Shown: positions 22,541 through 34,190 of the stretch, in pieces | Layout: the number at the start of each line of letters is the position of its first letter | How positions within the stretch are numbered: the stretch's first letter is position 1 | Assembly (NCBI GenBank): GCA_014529385.2 | Contig: CM043960.1 | Location: 79,144,832 to 79,208,831, forward strand | From: Adiantum capillus-veneris | Lineage: Eukaryota; Streptophyta; Polypodiopsida; Polypodiales; Pteridaceae | DNA length: 64,000 nucleotides | Direction: 5' to 3' | Program-made: the position numbers and the translations under genes | Notes under the pieces: generated by a model | Told to the model about the DNA's origin: nothing | Seen by the model: the letters and a program-made list of their open reading frames with translations, nothing else | Database searches by the model: none

Positions 22541-22620
22541 TGGGCAACTTGTTGTGAACATGCATGCACACTAGGTCGTAGGGTCCTCCTGACCCTGTGG
22601 TTCCAATTGTGGGGAGACAA

Positions 22621-23825
22621 TGGTACAACCAAATGTTGTCGACAATAGAAATGGGCACAAGCGGGGCTATGTGGTCGAGCAGATGTAGGCCCAGGTGATA
22701 ATCCAGCTGTGATGTGCCACTGTGGTTAGGTGGATCGGGAAATGTATGCATATTATGATTTTTTTGGCCAAGGGTGTGCTGTCAGACGCCAAACTGGGTG
22801 ATGGCCTTATATGCCCAAAGTGGCGGTTTTTTATGCCAAGGTGTGGTGCTCGATGGGCTTTCCGAGCAGGTCTAGACGGCTCGACAATCGGAGTTGCGGT
22901 GATCGAGTTGCGATAGGTGGGAAATTGACGATGATTGTCGGCAAGGTAGCACCAGCTCGAGAATCGGTGCACAAAGCACCGGCAATGTGGGGAATGAGGA
23001 TTTTAAAAAACCCCTTGGTTATTGGTTGTAAAGGTTAAAAAATAAGGGGAGTGGGGCTCCAAAGTTAAAGTTAAAGAGGGCAAGGAAATAGAAGAAGCTC
23101 AAGTGAGTTCACAGCTGTGGATGATGTGAAATCCTCTTTGGAAAATTTGAAGGCTTGATCTTAAAGAGTTAAAAAAAAAGATCATATCTTTTAGCCAAAG
23201 GAAGAAAAGGAGCAACGACGGAGCCGTCGTTGCCCCTTTTGGAAAAGGAAGAGGCATAGGAAAAAAAGAAAAAGGAGGAGGAGTGGAGGGAAGTTTTTTT
23301 AAAGGTTTTTTAGGTGCTCTCTCGTTTGAAGGCGAAGAGGAGCTCGTGAGGAGCAAGAAGCCATGAAAGCTTGGTGTCAGACTTGAGCGAGGCTCGTCCC
23401 TTTCTGTTTTGATGAACGTTGATGAGCGGCGGTGGTCTTGTATAAACGTTTTTATGCGAATGAAGAAGGAGTCCCCCCATATGAGCAATTGCGTCGTGCT
23501 TTTCCCTTCCCCCCTTTCTTCTCTGCTTTGTTGAGAGTGTGTGCGGTTGTGTGTCCCCTAACATAGCATCTGCAAAGAGAGAGAGAGAGAGAGTGTGTGT
23601 GTTTGTGGTTTACGGGAGACGGCGATTGTCATCATTATGTGGGTGCGGGTTGTGTGATGGCCGTGTGAGTTTGTGTGCGTCTATGTGAGCGCGTGTGTGC
23701 GTGTGGTTTGGTGAGAAGTGCGAGTCGAAGATGCTTGCCAAGTGGATTGGGGTGCTGTGTGTGTCCTGGGCTATAGGAGGCAGCCGTGTTAGCGCGTTGG
23801 GTGTGTCCCCCATTCCCCCTCTCCA
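22621..23825 (+). repeat. 5' LTR of element D
   Basis: About 1205 bp and closely similar to 35796-37095. The two differ by small duplications and by the length of a GA tract (here about 23578-23594). Confidence 0.88.
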
Positions 23826-23889
23826 TCTTCTGGTGCCCCCACTGAGGAGTGCACTGATAGCTCCTCGGTGATGTGATTGGAAGCAAGGA

Positions 23890-24380
23890 TGTGGCAAAGC
23901 AATGGCCCGATCTTCAGTGGAAGCGAGGATGCAGACGACTAGCTGGCGGATTTTGAGTTGTTCCTGCTATCATTGCAGATGACAGGTGATGATGACAAGG
24001 TGCGTATGGTGCCCTTGGTGCTGTGAGAAAAAGCAAAGGCTTGGTTTGATGTTATGCAGACAGCAGACAAACAAATTTGGACAAGTTTTAAAGAGCAGTT
24101 TCTTCTGCAGTTTCGCAAGGTCGTGTCGGTGAATGAAGTGGAAGTGCAGATTAAAGGCCTGTGGCAAGAAATAAGTGCCAATTTTGAGGTTTTTGTGGCT
24201 GAGTTTGAAGCTTGCTGGTGGCTGTTACGCATGTGGTTAATGGCGATTGCTTCAAGATGGAAAAGTTTCTTGCGTGTCTGCATCCTGTGGTTCGTGAGAA
24301 GGTTGATGATGAAGAGCCGCGAAGTTATGGTGAAGCGGTCCAAGTGGCCAAGGTCAAGAGCAAGAAAATGAAAAGAAAGA
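23890..24380 (+). pseudogene. Gag-like region of element D, frameshifted
   Basis: Sequence beginning about 23893 reads NGPIFSGSEDADD, then LADFELFLLSLQMTGDDDK, AKAWFD, WTSFKEQFLLQF and ISANFEVFVAEFE. This matches the order of the retrotransposon gag capsid fold (F-G--D---WL, A--W, W--F---F---F). A frame change near 24210 leads into the next ORF, which continues the capsid with FKMEKFLACLHPVVREKV. In-frame stops lie near 23940 and 24025. Gag would form the particle that packages RNA. Confidence 0.75.
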
Positions 24381-25315
24381 TGGAGCTCGTCTTGCTTAAG
24401 CCGATAGAGTATGCACTTATTGTAGCAGCAGGGTGTTCTTTGGGCCCGCCAAGGATGGTGCCAATGATGCGAAGTATGCAGCCTGTTGAGGTAAGGCCAA
24501 TGGTGAAATTTTCTTGTTCGGAGGTGCCTGTTTGCAGGATGCTAGTGCCAATGGTGGATGTGCTTGCCAACGAGGGCAAGCCATGTGTTCAAGAGAGTCT
24601 GTGTGCAACAAAGATGGTAGATGCCAAGTGCCAAGTGAAGCTTGAAGAGGCAGTAGAGCCTGTTCTTGTGGAGTCTTTGCTCGAAAAGATGGCAGGTTAT
24701 GGCCAAGTTGTAGGTACCAAGAGCTTGGATTTGGAAGATGAAAGTGTGCAGAGCCAAGTTGGCAGTAGTCAAGCTTTTTTGGAGTTGCTAAAGGATGTGA
24801 ATACAGGTGCCGAGTCAGCTTATGGCAGTGATGGTGATGGGAGTTTGAGCTCGAGTTTGTGGGATACAGGTGAAGAGGACGGGTCCACGTCCTATGGCAA
24901 AGAGACGGACTCTAGTGAGCCTGAGATGGTACAGGTAGAGCTTCCTGGTTTGGTATATAAAGATGTGATGGTTGCCAATGTGGCTGAAGAGCGGGTGGAA
25001 GTGCCCAAGCTTGGGGCTGAGGATATGCATGCAAAGGTTTTGTGCGGCACCATGCTTATGGTGATGTTGGTTAAAGTGGCAGTGCAGTGTGCTTTGATAG
25101 TGAGGCAAGTATGGAGCTTGGCCAAAGAGAAAGCTGCCATGGAGGTGGAAAGTGAACAGGTTGAAGAGGATGGTCTGCAAGAGGCATTGGTGGAGCCATT
25201 GGCTCTCTTGGTTCAGATGAGCATGAGGATACTGAAGGAGTACGAGCGGAAGTGCAACGCGAGAGAGAGTGCGAGAAGAAGAGCACGACGATATGGTGAA
25301 CTCGCTCTACTGTAA
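24212..25315 (+). CDS. Long ORF continuing gag of element D, function unknown, interrupted by copia B
   Basis: An open frame of 367 codons. Only the first ~60 residues are gag-like. The rest is rich in Val, Glu, Met and Ser (for example EVRPMVKFSCSEVPVCRML and SSLWDTGEEDGSTSYGKETD) and lacks a CCHC knuckle, a protease motif or RT blocks. Element sequence ends at 25232. The last codons (25233-25315) belong to the copia B LTR, so the annotated end is artificial. After the target duplication the original frame would meet a stop within about ten codons at 31078-31086. No homology is recognised. Confidence 0.55.
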   Translation: MLVAVTHVVNGDCFKMEKFLACLHPVVREKVDDEEPRSYGEAVQVAKVKSKKMKRKMELVLLKPIEYALIVAAGCSLGPPRMVPMMRSMQPVEVRPMVKFSCSEVPVCRMLVPMVDVLANEGKPCVQESLCATKMVDAKCQVKLEEAVEPVLVESLLEKMAGYGQVVGTKSLDLEDESVQSQVGSSQAFLELLKDVNTGAESAYGSDGDGSLSSSLWDTGEEDGSTSYGKETDSSEPEMVQVELPGLVYKDVMVANVAEERVEVPKLGAEDMHAKVLCGTMLMVMLVKVAVQCALIVRQVWSLAKEKAAMEVESEQVEEDGLQEALVEPLALLVQMSMRILKEYERKCNARESARRRARRYGELALL

Positions 25316-25424
25316 TGTGTAGAGCATAGTGAGTTCTTATTAGGTTTTTACAAAAGAATATGTGTACATACCTGGTGGCCCGACCACTTACCTGGGCGAC
25401 CACATTGGGCTTTATACCCCAACA
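25233..25424 (-). repeat. 3' LTR of copia B
   Basis: 192 bp with TG/CA ends. Eight substitutions relative to the 5' LTR. Confidence 0.95.
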
Positions 25425-25552
25425 ACCTCCCACTTAAAGTCCAATGTGGTACTTTAAGTGTGAGAGAAGCTACTATACAAGCTAATATACAAGAGATGTA
25501 GAGAAGTGATGTACTACCCTACACCTAACTGCTTGCGAAAATGCGCAAAGCT

Positions 25553-26272
25553 CTATGAGGGAAGTCCTTTTGTAAGTAGATCAGCAGGATTTTCTGTGGT
25601 GTGAACTTTGACAAGCTGATGTTGCTTATCCTCGAGCATTTCCTTGATGAAATGATACTTCACATCCACATGCTTTGTCTTTGAGTGATAAACTGGATTG
25701 CTAGCCAATTGTATAGCACTTTGACTATCACAATATAACACAGGCATCTCTTCTTTGATTCCCAAATCTGTTACTAGTCGATTAATCCAAATTGATTCTT
25801 TGCATGCCTCTGATGCTGCAACATATTCAGCCTCTGTAGTAGACCGAGTAGCACAATCTTGTAATCTAGAACGCCATGATACTGCTCCACCAGCCAATGT
25901 AAAGACATACCCTGACGTAGACCTTCGGTTGTCTAAGTCACCTGCATAATCTGAGTCTGCAAAACCCTTTACACTTAGCTCCTGACTCCCATAGCATATG
26001 CGCATACTCTTTGTAGCTTTCAGGTATCTCAATATTCCTTTCACTGTCTCCCAATGTTTCTTGCCTGGGTTTGACATGTATCGACTTACTACTCCCACTG
26101 CAAATGCAATGTCTGGGCGAGTAGCAATCATTGCATACATCAAACTACCCACTGCAGACGCATATGGAATCTTATCCATTTCAGCCTGTTCTTCCTCAGA
26201 CACAGGACAATCTTGTTTGCTAAGTTTCACATATGGTGGCAATGGAACACTCAATGCCTTTCCCTTCTCCAT
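25553..26272 (-). pseudogene. Copia B RNase H
   Basis: The open frame contains PYASAVGSLMYAMIATRPDI, then YLKATKSMRICYG, GFADSDYAGDLDNRRSTSGY, STTEAEYVAASEA, YCDSQSAIQLASNP and the closing PADLLTKGLPS. These are the RNase H core and tail of copia pol, with the catalytic D (FADSDYAGD), E (TEAEY) and D (CDSQSA) all present. It degrades the RNA strand during cDNA synthesis. It is separated from RT by a frameshift in the overlap at 26220-26272. Confidence 0.92.
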
Positions 26273-28217
26273 ATTGCAAAACCTTGTTAATATACTCTGT
26301 TTGAGATAACCAAATCAACTTCTTTGATGTGTCTCTCTTAATGCGCATACCAAGTATATGACTTGCCTCACCCATGTCTTTCATGTCAAATGATTTTGCC
26401 ATCTTTGACTTCAAAGCTGAAATTTCTTCCAAGTGCTTGCCAGTAATCAACATGTCATCCACATACAAAATAAGGATCAGCCAACTGCCATCCTTAGCCT
26501 TCTTTGTATATAGACAGTGATCGAACTCACTACGTTTGTAGCCTTGAGAAAGCATAAACTTGTGGAACTTATGGTACCATGCCCTCGATGATTGTTTTAA
26601 GCCATAAAGACTCTTTAACAACTGGCATACCAAATCTTCCTTGCCTTTCTCAACAAACCCTTCTGGCTGCTGCATGTAAATTTCCACATCTAAATCACCA
26701 TGCAAGAACGCTGTCTTGACATCCATTTGGTGCAACACCAAATCTAATATGGCAACCAATGCAAGAAAGCATCTCAATGTAGTCATCTTGACCACCGGAG
26801 AGAAGACTTCATCAAAGTCAATGCCTTGTTCTTGCTTAAAGCCCTTGGCAACAAGCCTTGCTTTGTACTTTGGCTGACTATCAAGAGCGGTGATCTTATA
26901 CCTGTAAACCCATTTACAAGGTAGAGCCTTTTTGCTCTGTGATGATTTAACTAGCTTCCATGTCTGGTTTTTATGCAGAGCTGTCATCTCTGACTGCATG
27001 GCCAATTGCCAATTCCCGGAGTCCTTCATTTGCACTACTTCCTTGTAACATGAAGGCTCATTGCAATTAGTCAACATGACATAGTTCATAGATGGAACAA
27101 ACCTATCAAGAGGTCGCGTGATACGTCCAGATCTACGCAAAATAGGTGGCTTAGGCTCAGCCACAACCTGTGGTTCCACTCTATCCTGTCCTTGCTCCTC
27201 TTGAGCCTTGACATTTTGTCTTGCACGTGCAGGTCCATCTTCTTGGAAGACAACTCTTCTAATCTCCTCAACCCTCTCTGGTTTAGAATGATATTTGGTT
27301 TCATTAAAGTGAACATCATTGCTGTGGATAACCTTTCTGGATTCGGGATCCCAAAGTCTGTACCCCATCTCACCAGAATTACCATAGCCTAGAAAGATGC
27401 ACTTTCTACTCTTTGGCTCAAGTTTGTTCCTAAATTCCTTTGGAACATGAGTATATGCCTCACAGCCAAAGACTCTGAGATTCTTGTATGAGGGCATTTT
27501 GCCTAACCATACCATCTCTGCCACTGAATCCTTCTGCAAAACCTTGCTAGGAGATCTATTTATAAGATGAACAGCTGTTGATACAGCTTCAACCCAAAAC
27601 CCATTTGGCAGTTGTGCATTAGACAACATACTTCTGACCTTCTCTTGTATGGTCCTATTCATCCTCTCAGCAACACCATTTTGAGGAGGATTGTAAGGAG
27701 CAGTAAGTTCATGTTTTATACCTTTTGACTCACAAAAGTCCTGAAAGGCCTTTGAAACATACTCTCCACCATTGTTAGTGCGTAAGCATTTAAGCTTCTT
27801 GCCACTCTGATTCTCCACAAGTGTCACAAACGTTTTGAAAACACTAAACGCTTCATCCTTGTGCTTGAGAAAGTAAACCCATACTTTCCTCGAGTAATCA
27901 TCTATAAATGTCATAAAGTAAGAAGCTCCCCATAGAGATAGGTGAGGCATAGGTCCACACAAATCACTATGAACAAGTGCCAATTGTGTATCTCTTATAC
28001 TGCTTCTATGCTTATGTGGCTTCTGTGTTTGCTTACCATACAGACAATGTTCATAGAATTCAAAATCATTAAATGACAAGCCAGGCAAATAACCAGAACG
28101 AGACAAGATTTCCATTCCCTTCTTGGACATATGTCCTAATTGGCTATGCCACAAAGAAACGTTCGGCTGCTTGGTTACATTGATTACATTTTTAGAGACA
28201 TTTGATACATAAATCAT
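26220..28217 (-). pseudogene. Copia B integrase and reverse transcriptase, one long open frame
   Basis: 665 codons are open. Near the start is the GAG-pre-integrase zinc region (SLWHSQLGHMSKKGMEIL), then the integrase core with D (LVHSDLCGPM), D (CLRTNNGGEY, where the usual second D is N) and E (QNGVAERMNRTI). Next come the linker and RT with WVYRYKITALDSQPKYKARL, MDVKTAFLHGDLDVEIYMQQ and an intact LILYVDDMLITGK catalytic box. The D-to-N change in the integrase triad and the downstream frameshift near 26260 would stop function even though the frame is long. Codon integrity suggests it is the youngest insertion in the stack. Confidence 0.92.
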
Positions 28218-28226
28218 GTAAAGTCC

Positions 28227-28850
28227 TCAAGACTTTACTCCATGTGCAACTGTCATAGAACCCTTGGATATCTTCCACATATTCTGTCCAAAAGTGGTGA
28301 CGTAGCCAGCATCATCAAGTAAACCTGTGCTGATCAAGCTCTTTGTAATTGCGGGAACATGTCTCACATTATTCAGTGTGAAAGAAGAGCCATTCTGAAA
28401 CTTCAATTGAACATCTCCAACACCTAAGATCTCACATGTCTGCCCATTGCCTAGCCGAACATGATCTTTAGTGGTCACATAAGAGGTAAACCACTCCTTG
28501 TTTGGAGACACATGAAGTGATGCCCCTGAGTCTATAATCCGGTCACTCAGTGCATTTCCATCAGATGCTGTAAGAAGAGCTGAGTCCATTGTATTTTTCA
28601 AGAAGTAGATATCTCGTGACACTAGACTGTCATCCTCTGCAACAGTGTTTGTCACATTTATTTCTTGAATCTTCACTGAGGACTTGTTCTTCTCACCATG
28701 GTTTTCTGCTTTCTCTTTGCCTTTTTCTGATTTCCATTCTCTGCAGTCTCTTTTCATGTGACCCTTCTTGCCACAATGGTAGCATTCTATGTCACTCTTG
28801 CCTTTAGCATTGCGGGACTTGCTACGAGACTGATCCCTCTTTCCACCTTT
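28227..28850 (-). pseudogene. Copia B zinc knuckle and protease
   Basis: Begins after the stop at 28851 with a basic stretch and a CCHC knuckle (CYHCGKKGHMKRDC) that binds RNA in the gag C-terminus. The aspartic protease follows, with IIDSGASLHVS as the D-S-G active site and the later block LNNVRHVPAITKSLIS. A TGA at 28227-28229 separates it from the integrase frame 10 bp downstream. Confidence 0.9.
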
Positions 28851-29486
28851 TTACTTTTCTTTGGTCCTTCCCCTGACAACTAAGGCTGTTCCTTTGCCTT
28901 TGTCCATTGTCTTTCTGTTGGTTTCTTCAGTAAGCAGACTGCCTTCTACACCTGCTATGGTCAAACCATCTAGAGGTGCAGAATTAGTCAAAGCTGTGCG
29001 AAAAGTGTCCCAAGTTTCCGGCAATGTGATCAACAGGAACATAGCTCTAACAGGTTCATCAAACTTGACACCTTGAGCTGACAACTGACTGTAGATGGTG
29101 TTGAATTCATTCAGATGATTGGACATACGTGTCCCTTCTTTCATCTTCAAGTCAACAAGCTTCTTAAGCCAGTATACCTGTGAAGCTGCACTCTGCTTCT
29201 AATAAAGATCACTCAGCTTTGTCCATGCTTGATAAGCCGACATCTCGTCTGCTACATTGAAGTAAATGCTTTTTGCCAAAGTCAGCATAATGGTAGAAAG
29301 TGCCAATTCATCCATTTCGCTCCATTCATCTTCGTCCATATCTTGTGGTTTTATCCCCTTGAGATTTATAGGTTTTATCTGCTTCTTTTGTACCAACACA
29401 TGCCAAATCTGCTTCTTCCACAATGGGAAATTGGTTCCATCTAGCTTCTTGATATTGTAAAGAGCAGTTTCCTGTGATCCAGCCAT
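28851..29486 (-). pseudogene. Copia B gag capsid region, two stops
   Basis: The start at 29486 (MAGSQETALYNIKKLDGTNF) is the usual copia gag opening: short N-terminus, L-D-G-x-N-F, then W---M/I. It continues with AYQAWTKLSDLY and, after a TAG at 29199, YWLKKLVDLKMKEGTRMSNH, LPETWDTFRTAL and EGSLLTEE, matching the UBN2/retrotran_gag capsid family. A second stop ends it at 28851. Gag forms the particle. Confidence 0.88.
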
Positions 29487-30047
29487 AGCTACGCTTCACA
29501 GTAGTTTACTTTCCTGGGAAAAATTTGGCAGAGTTTCTCCTGTAAACTGACCTCTGAACCAATATCAACCTGTCAAATGAACCAATAAAGCTTTAGATTT
29601 TGCAAAAATTTCGGCAGAGTCTCCTTTGTAAAATGGCTCTGGTGTACTTAAAAACAGACCAAAAATAGCTCAAAAAACCACTATCTCTCTAACACTGTAA
29701 GCTGTGGTAAACCTGTCCTGCACCTGTACTATCTCTCACTGTCCTGTCACTATCCTGTAAGCATAAACTGCGACAATGCCTCAACGGCAGTAAAGCAAAG
29801 ATACAATTCCACCTGTCTAACTCACAGTCAATACATCCTAGCTGCCTATCTAAGGGTGCTCGAGGGATCGCTCCAAGACCTGTATCACCAAAAGGATCTC
29901 AACATTCGAGAATCCCCCAGCTCAATAAAACCTCACTCGACCCTCAACAAAGGCTGCAGTAAATCTGACAGTACATAGACTTCCCACAAAGTCATACATT
30001 CACAAATTTCCCATTGTATGTTGTAACCGCTGCGATGGTTTTTTGCT

Positions 30048-30335
30048 GGGTGAAAGCATGTTAACCTGTCGCGCTTTTTGTGCTAGTTAGCAGTTTCAAG
30101 TTAGCACATCTTCAAAAAGTTGGGCGTCCGGTAAATTTTTTACAAATAATATCAAAATTTGTCGGAGGTTGTACATTTGGATTCCTTGTTTCAAGTGCTT
30201 TCTATTGATATATCATATGTCATAGGTCTTGGAGATGTAGCTCAAGTTATTGTACTAGTTAGCATATGTCAAAATTGTGCTAGTTAGCATTGTCTAGGAC
30301 ATGAAAAAGCATGACATGTTAACATGCTTTCACCC
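30048..30335. mobile_element. MITE-like element with 23-bp terminal inverted repeats
   Basis: The ends gggtgaaagcatgttaac (30048) and its inverse (30335) pair at 22 of 23 positions. The interior is AT-rich, non-coding, and contains three copies of ctagttagca. The flanking target duplication is unclear, so the superfamily is not assigned. It lies within the copia B leader and must have arrived with or after it. Confidence 0.7.
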
Positions 30336-30856
30336 TGCGTGACTCACAGCCAGCAAACCCTCAACAGACATACATCATCTCTGACAATACATCCCATGTG
30401 GAAGTACCTTCAATGTCAGGATGAAATCTGGAATATCAAGCAGCAAACACAAGCTACCTGATGAACTGGTAGATGTCGCCTACAGTCTGTGTGTAGGTGC
30501 GCCCGTGTCGTATGTGACACGCCTCCAAGAACTGTAAGCTGTCCTTCGTTATGTAGATAACCACAAATCAGCACTTTGGAAGTGCAGATATCCTCAGCAC
30601 TTGCAGTCGTAGGCCGAAACCCCAAAATTGCAGAGTCGGATCCGCACCCGCCGAGACCACGTAGTCGAAAATGGCCTGCACAGATCTTTGTTGAAGCCGA
30701 ACGGTGGCCGAGATGACCTCAGAATGAAATTCTGAGTACACCAAGCCCTTAGGGCTTACCCACAGGAATTGGGGCCGTGTCTTCGCCTGTCGAATCTCAC
30801 TCCAATCTGAGCAGGTGACTCTGGTTACCTGCAAATGCTGCCTTGAGCCTAGATCT

Positions 30857-30870
30857 GAGCTCTGATACTA
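30857..30870 (-). promoter_or_regulatory. Primer-binding site of copia B
   Basis: The minus strand reads TAGTATCAGAGCTC two bases after the 5' LTR. It matches the common plant copia site TGGTATCAGAGC with one change, implying priming by initiator Met-tRNA. Confidence 0.85.
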
Positions 30871-30872
30871 GT

Positions 30873-31064
30873 TGAAGGAGTACAAGCGAAAGTGCGACGC
30901 GAGAGAGAGTGCGAGAAGAAGAGCACGACGATATGGTGAACTCACTCTACTGTAATGTGTAGAGCATAGTTAGTTCTTATTAGGTTTTTACAAAAGAATA
31001 TGTGTACATACCTGGCGGCCCGCCCACTTACCTGGGCGACCACATTGCGCTTTATACCCCAACA
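30873..31064 (-). repeat. 5' LTR of copia B
   Basis: 192 bp with TG/CA ends. On the minus strand it is followed by the primer-binding site. Confidence 0.95.
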
Positions 31065-31069
31065 GATAC

Positions 31070-32220
31070 GGTGTTTGAGGATGCCATAGGTGTGAGGTCC
31101 CCAACCTGCCAATACCAAGATCGGGATGGGATGCTTGACAGGTCTCTAGGTCTGATAAAAATCAGAGTCTCTAAACAAGAAAAATCCAAGGAATAGACCT
31201 TTACCATTGACAATGGTTTGGGTCTATAGCCTTAGAAGAAGACCTAGTCCTGTCTCGCAACGAAAACGAGACAACATATCAAAAGTCAAAAAAACTATTT
31301 CGGCCCTATAATTGCCACAATTGGGCTAAGGTATCCTCAACCAACGCTTTTCCCCCCCTAACAGATGTGAGGGCATAGCCGCCGGTGGACTCCTCTTCCA
31401 AGTGAAGAAGTTTTCTAAACGTTTTAGTGCGCAAGGATGGATAGTTACCTGACTGATCAGGTCCACCCGTCCATGATTGACAACCTTAGTCAATCCCCAC
31501 TTACCACCCCGCACTCACACATGATTCTTTTGTTATTTAATTACGACCACGTTCTTATCACAATTAAAATAATGATTCCTTTTATCCTTCATAACAGGAT
31601 TTTATTAAAACAGCCCTTGAAAACAGTATTGAAAACATTCTTTTAGCAAACAAACATCTTTAAACTTAAGACAGGGTACTGTCAATCAAAACATTGTCCA
31701 TAATAACCATGACCAGTACTCTTCTTGTCTCAAGACCACCTAAAGGTGAAAAAATGACACCCATTCCTTATTCACAATCCGGAGTGGATAAACCTCCACC
31801 CAAGGTTCCAGGTGCCCATACACCAAACCAGTTATCCATACAACCAGGCAGCTCTCCTAGGAAAAAAAAACGGTATCCCAACTTATGTAGAAACATCAAG
31901 ACATGACACGGAGTAGAAACTCAACGTTCATGGGGGTAACCGACTTATCCATGGCTAGAAAGCCATCATTATCATCAATTTATACCAAGGAGTCGGAGGT
32001 GTCTTGAGACAAGCTGTCTTAAGGATGATCAATCATATCTTTCCTAATTCAACCAGTTTTAACCCAAACAATTCCTTCCTACATTATAAACAAATGCACG
32101 TTGGAAGTTACCTTCCATTTTTTGGTCAATTATTCCTTTCCTGATTCTTACTCACTTCTTACGTATGCAATGCTAACTTATAAAAGAGCTTAAACTATTT
32201 AAAGACTTAATTGAATAATG
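31070..32220. other. Left part of AT-rich insert in element D
   Basis: No gene recognised on either strand. Together with 32221-35104 it separates the two coding parts of D and has different base composition, so it is probably a separate insertion. No matching ends could be found. Confidence 0.4.
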
Positions 32221-32230
32221 GGAAACCCAC

Positions 32231-32392
32231 CTGGGATTGATCGGCCATCTGCTGCTGCACTAGCGCTTGAAGACTCTCCTCCGTAGGCCTACTACTAGGC
32301 CCGGCTTCGTCGTCGTGCGACGCGCTAGTTTGCTTTGGAGCTACGTCCTCATCATCAGATGTAGGATTTGCTCAGGTCCTTTTAGGTGCCAT
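32231..32392 (-). pseudogene. Possible gag N-terminal exon with splice donor, one stop
   Basis: The minus frame begins MAPKRT, then TGA at codon 7, then a hydrophilic stretch (NPTSDDEDVAPKQTSASHDD) and a Gln-rich end (LQALVQQQMADQSQ) that stops precisely at CAG|GTGGGT, a good donor site. Basic-then-acidic N-termini followed by Q-rich helices are common in gypsy gag proteins, but a host gene exon is also possible. About 2.2 kb upstream on the same strand is a TATA box. Confidence 0.35.
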
Positions 32393-32934
32393 AACTTCTT
32401 ATCCTTATAAAAATGACTTCTAATCATTAGGTAAATTATCCGAAAGCTAGACTTAACCTTTGTATCCGATTTTACCCAATTCTAGGTTAAATTTATAGTC
32501 TTAATTGGTAAATTCTTGACCTAGTAATTTCGTATTTGCGTATATAGGTGTGATAACTTTTTCCACAGCTTTCCTAAGGATTTTTTAAGCTCTCCTAATT
32601 TTCTTATAATTTTCTATATCTTTTTCATAATTTCCCCATCGAATTTTAAGCTTGGAATCTGCTTATTTTGACCATAATATTTATTTATTTATTTTCTCTT
32701 AAAGATTTCATTTACTCAACTTTATATCACAGGTTTACACTTACTATAATTTTCCTAAAAACTTTTGATCACAAAGTCTATTTATTTTAATTAATTTTTG
32801 GCCAAAAAAAGGACTTTTAGTCAATTATAATTTCCTAAACTTACTAATAAATTATGGCATAATTATCACAAGTAGATAAGATTATTTTTGACCTCTGTTA
32901 ATTATCTTATTATTTTTCAACTGAATTATATAAT

Positions 32935-34190
32935 TTTTATCTTCAAATTTTAGCTAAAATTAGGATAATTTGACTTAAACAAATACTTATACTACTTTTC
33001 GAGCCTTGACATAATTATCACAACCTTTTCATCATGCAATCTAGCTTTGATAAATAGCATCTAATCATATAGAATGATTTACTAATTTCTTCCTTTAGTT
33101 TTTATCTAGAATTAATATAATTTGACTTAGATAAATATCTATACTACTTTTCTAACCTTGACATAATTATCATGGCCTTTTTATCCTATAATATAGCTCT
33201 GATAAATAGCATGTAATCATTGCACATGATTTACTAATTTTTCCCTCTAATTTACCCTCAATAATAGTATATTTCTACTAGATAATTATTTAAAATAATT
33301 ATGTATGGTTAAGATAGCTATCATGGGTTTTCTAAGATGTAATTTACCTCTGATAATTATTTTAAACCATTTTGAGTCAATTTGCTATTTTCTCCTTTTT
33401 ATTTTCCCTTAAAAATAGTGTAATTCTGTTGTGATAATTAGGTAAACTAATTATCTGTGGTTAACATAATTGTCACGGGTTTCCTAAGATGTAATTAGCC
33501 TCTAATAAATATCTCAAAGCAATTTGAATCAATTTGATTTTCCCCCCCTTTTAATCTATCCTAAAAATAGCGTAATTCTGCTAAGGTAATTAGGTAAACT
33601 AATTATCTGAGGTTAACATAACTATCACGAGTTTTTTGAAATGTAATTAACCTCTAATAAATATCTCATAGCAATTTGAATCAATTTGATATTTCCCCCC
33701 TTTTAATTTGTCCTAAAAACATTGTAATTCTGCTAAGATAATTAGGTAAACTAATTATCTGTGGTTAACACAATTATCACGGGTTTCCTAAGATGTATTT
33801 AACCTCTAATAGTTATCTTAAAGCATTTTGAATCAATTTGCTATTTTCCTTCTTTTAATTTGTCCTAAAAACAGTGTAATTCTGCTAAGATAATTAGGTA
33901 AACTAATTATCTGAGGTTAACATAATGATCACAAGTTTCCTAAGATATAATTAACCTTTGATAATTATCTTAAAGCATTTTGTATCAATTTTCTATTTTC
34001 CCCTTTTAATTCATCCTAAACACAGTGTAATTCTGCTAAGATAATAAGGTAAACTAATTATCTAAGGTTAACATAATTATCACAGGTTCCCTAAGATGTG
34101 ATTAACCTCTGATGATTATCTTCAAGCATTTTGAATCAATTTAATTATTTTTGTCTTTATTTTTATCTAGAAAACAATGTAATTCTGTTT
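32935..34190. repeat. 152-bp tandem repeat array (about 8 units), AT-rich
   Basis: The landmark aattaggtaaactaattatc or close variants recurs at 33284, 33436, 33588, 33740, 33892 and 34043 (spacing 152, 152, 152, 152, 151). More diverged units lie at about 32980 and 33131. Units differ by roughly 5-20% by eye, with outer units most diverged. No coding frame runs through it. Confidence 0.9.

Larger units (their letters stand above)
29487..30872 (-). other. Copia B long leader (about 1.39 kb)
   Basis: Sequence between the primer site and gag start. It is unusually long for a copia leader, partly because a 288-bp MITE-like element is inserted. An 88-codon minus frame directly downstream of the primer site (30834-30568) shows no recognisable domain. 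Confidence 0.7.
25228..31069 (-). mobile_element. Ty1/copia element B, complete with LTRs and target duplication
   Basis: LTRs of 192 bp at 25233-25424 and 30873-31064 differ at eight positions (about 4%). A perfect 5-bp duplication GATAC flanks the element at 25228-25232 and 31065-31069. The coding strand is minus, so the right LTR is the 5' one. A primer-binding site for initiator Met-tRNA follows it, and a polypurine tract (minus AGTGGGAGG) adjoins the left LTR. The internal order is gag, protease, integrase, RT, RNase H, typical of copia. Three stops and one frameshift inactivate it. It sits inside the long ORF of element D. Confidence 0.95.

Noticed and set aside
24325-25433. Several minus-strand frames opposite the element D ORF
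   Set aside because: They are antisense shadows of the longer plus frame and extend into the copia B LTR.
32935-34190. Possible CRISPR-like or iteron array
   Set aside because: 152-bp units abut with no spacers and diverge gradually, as in satellites.
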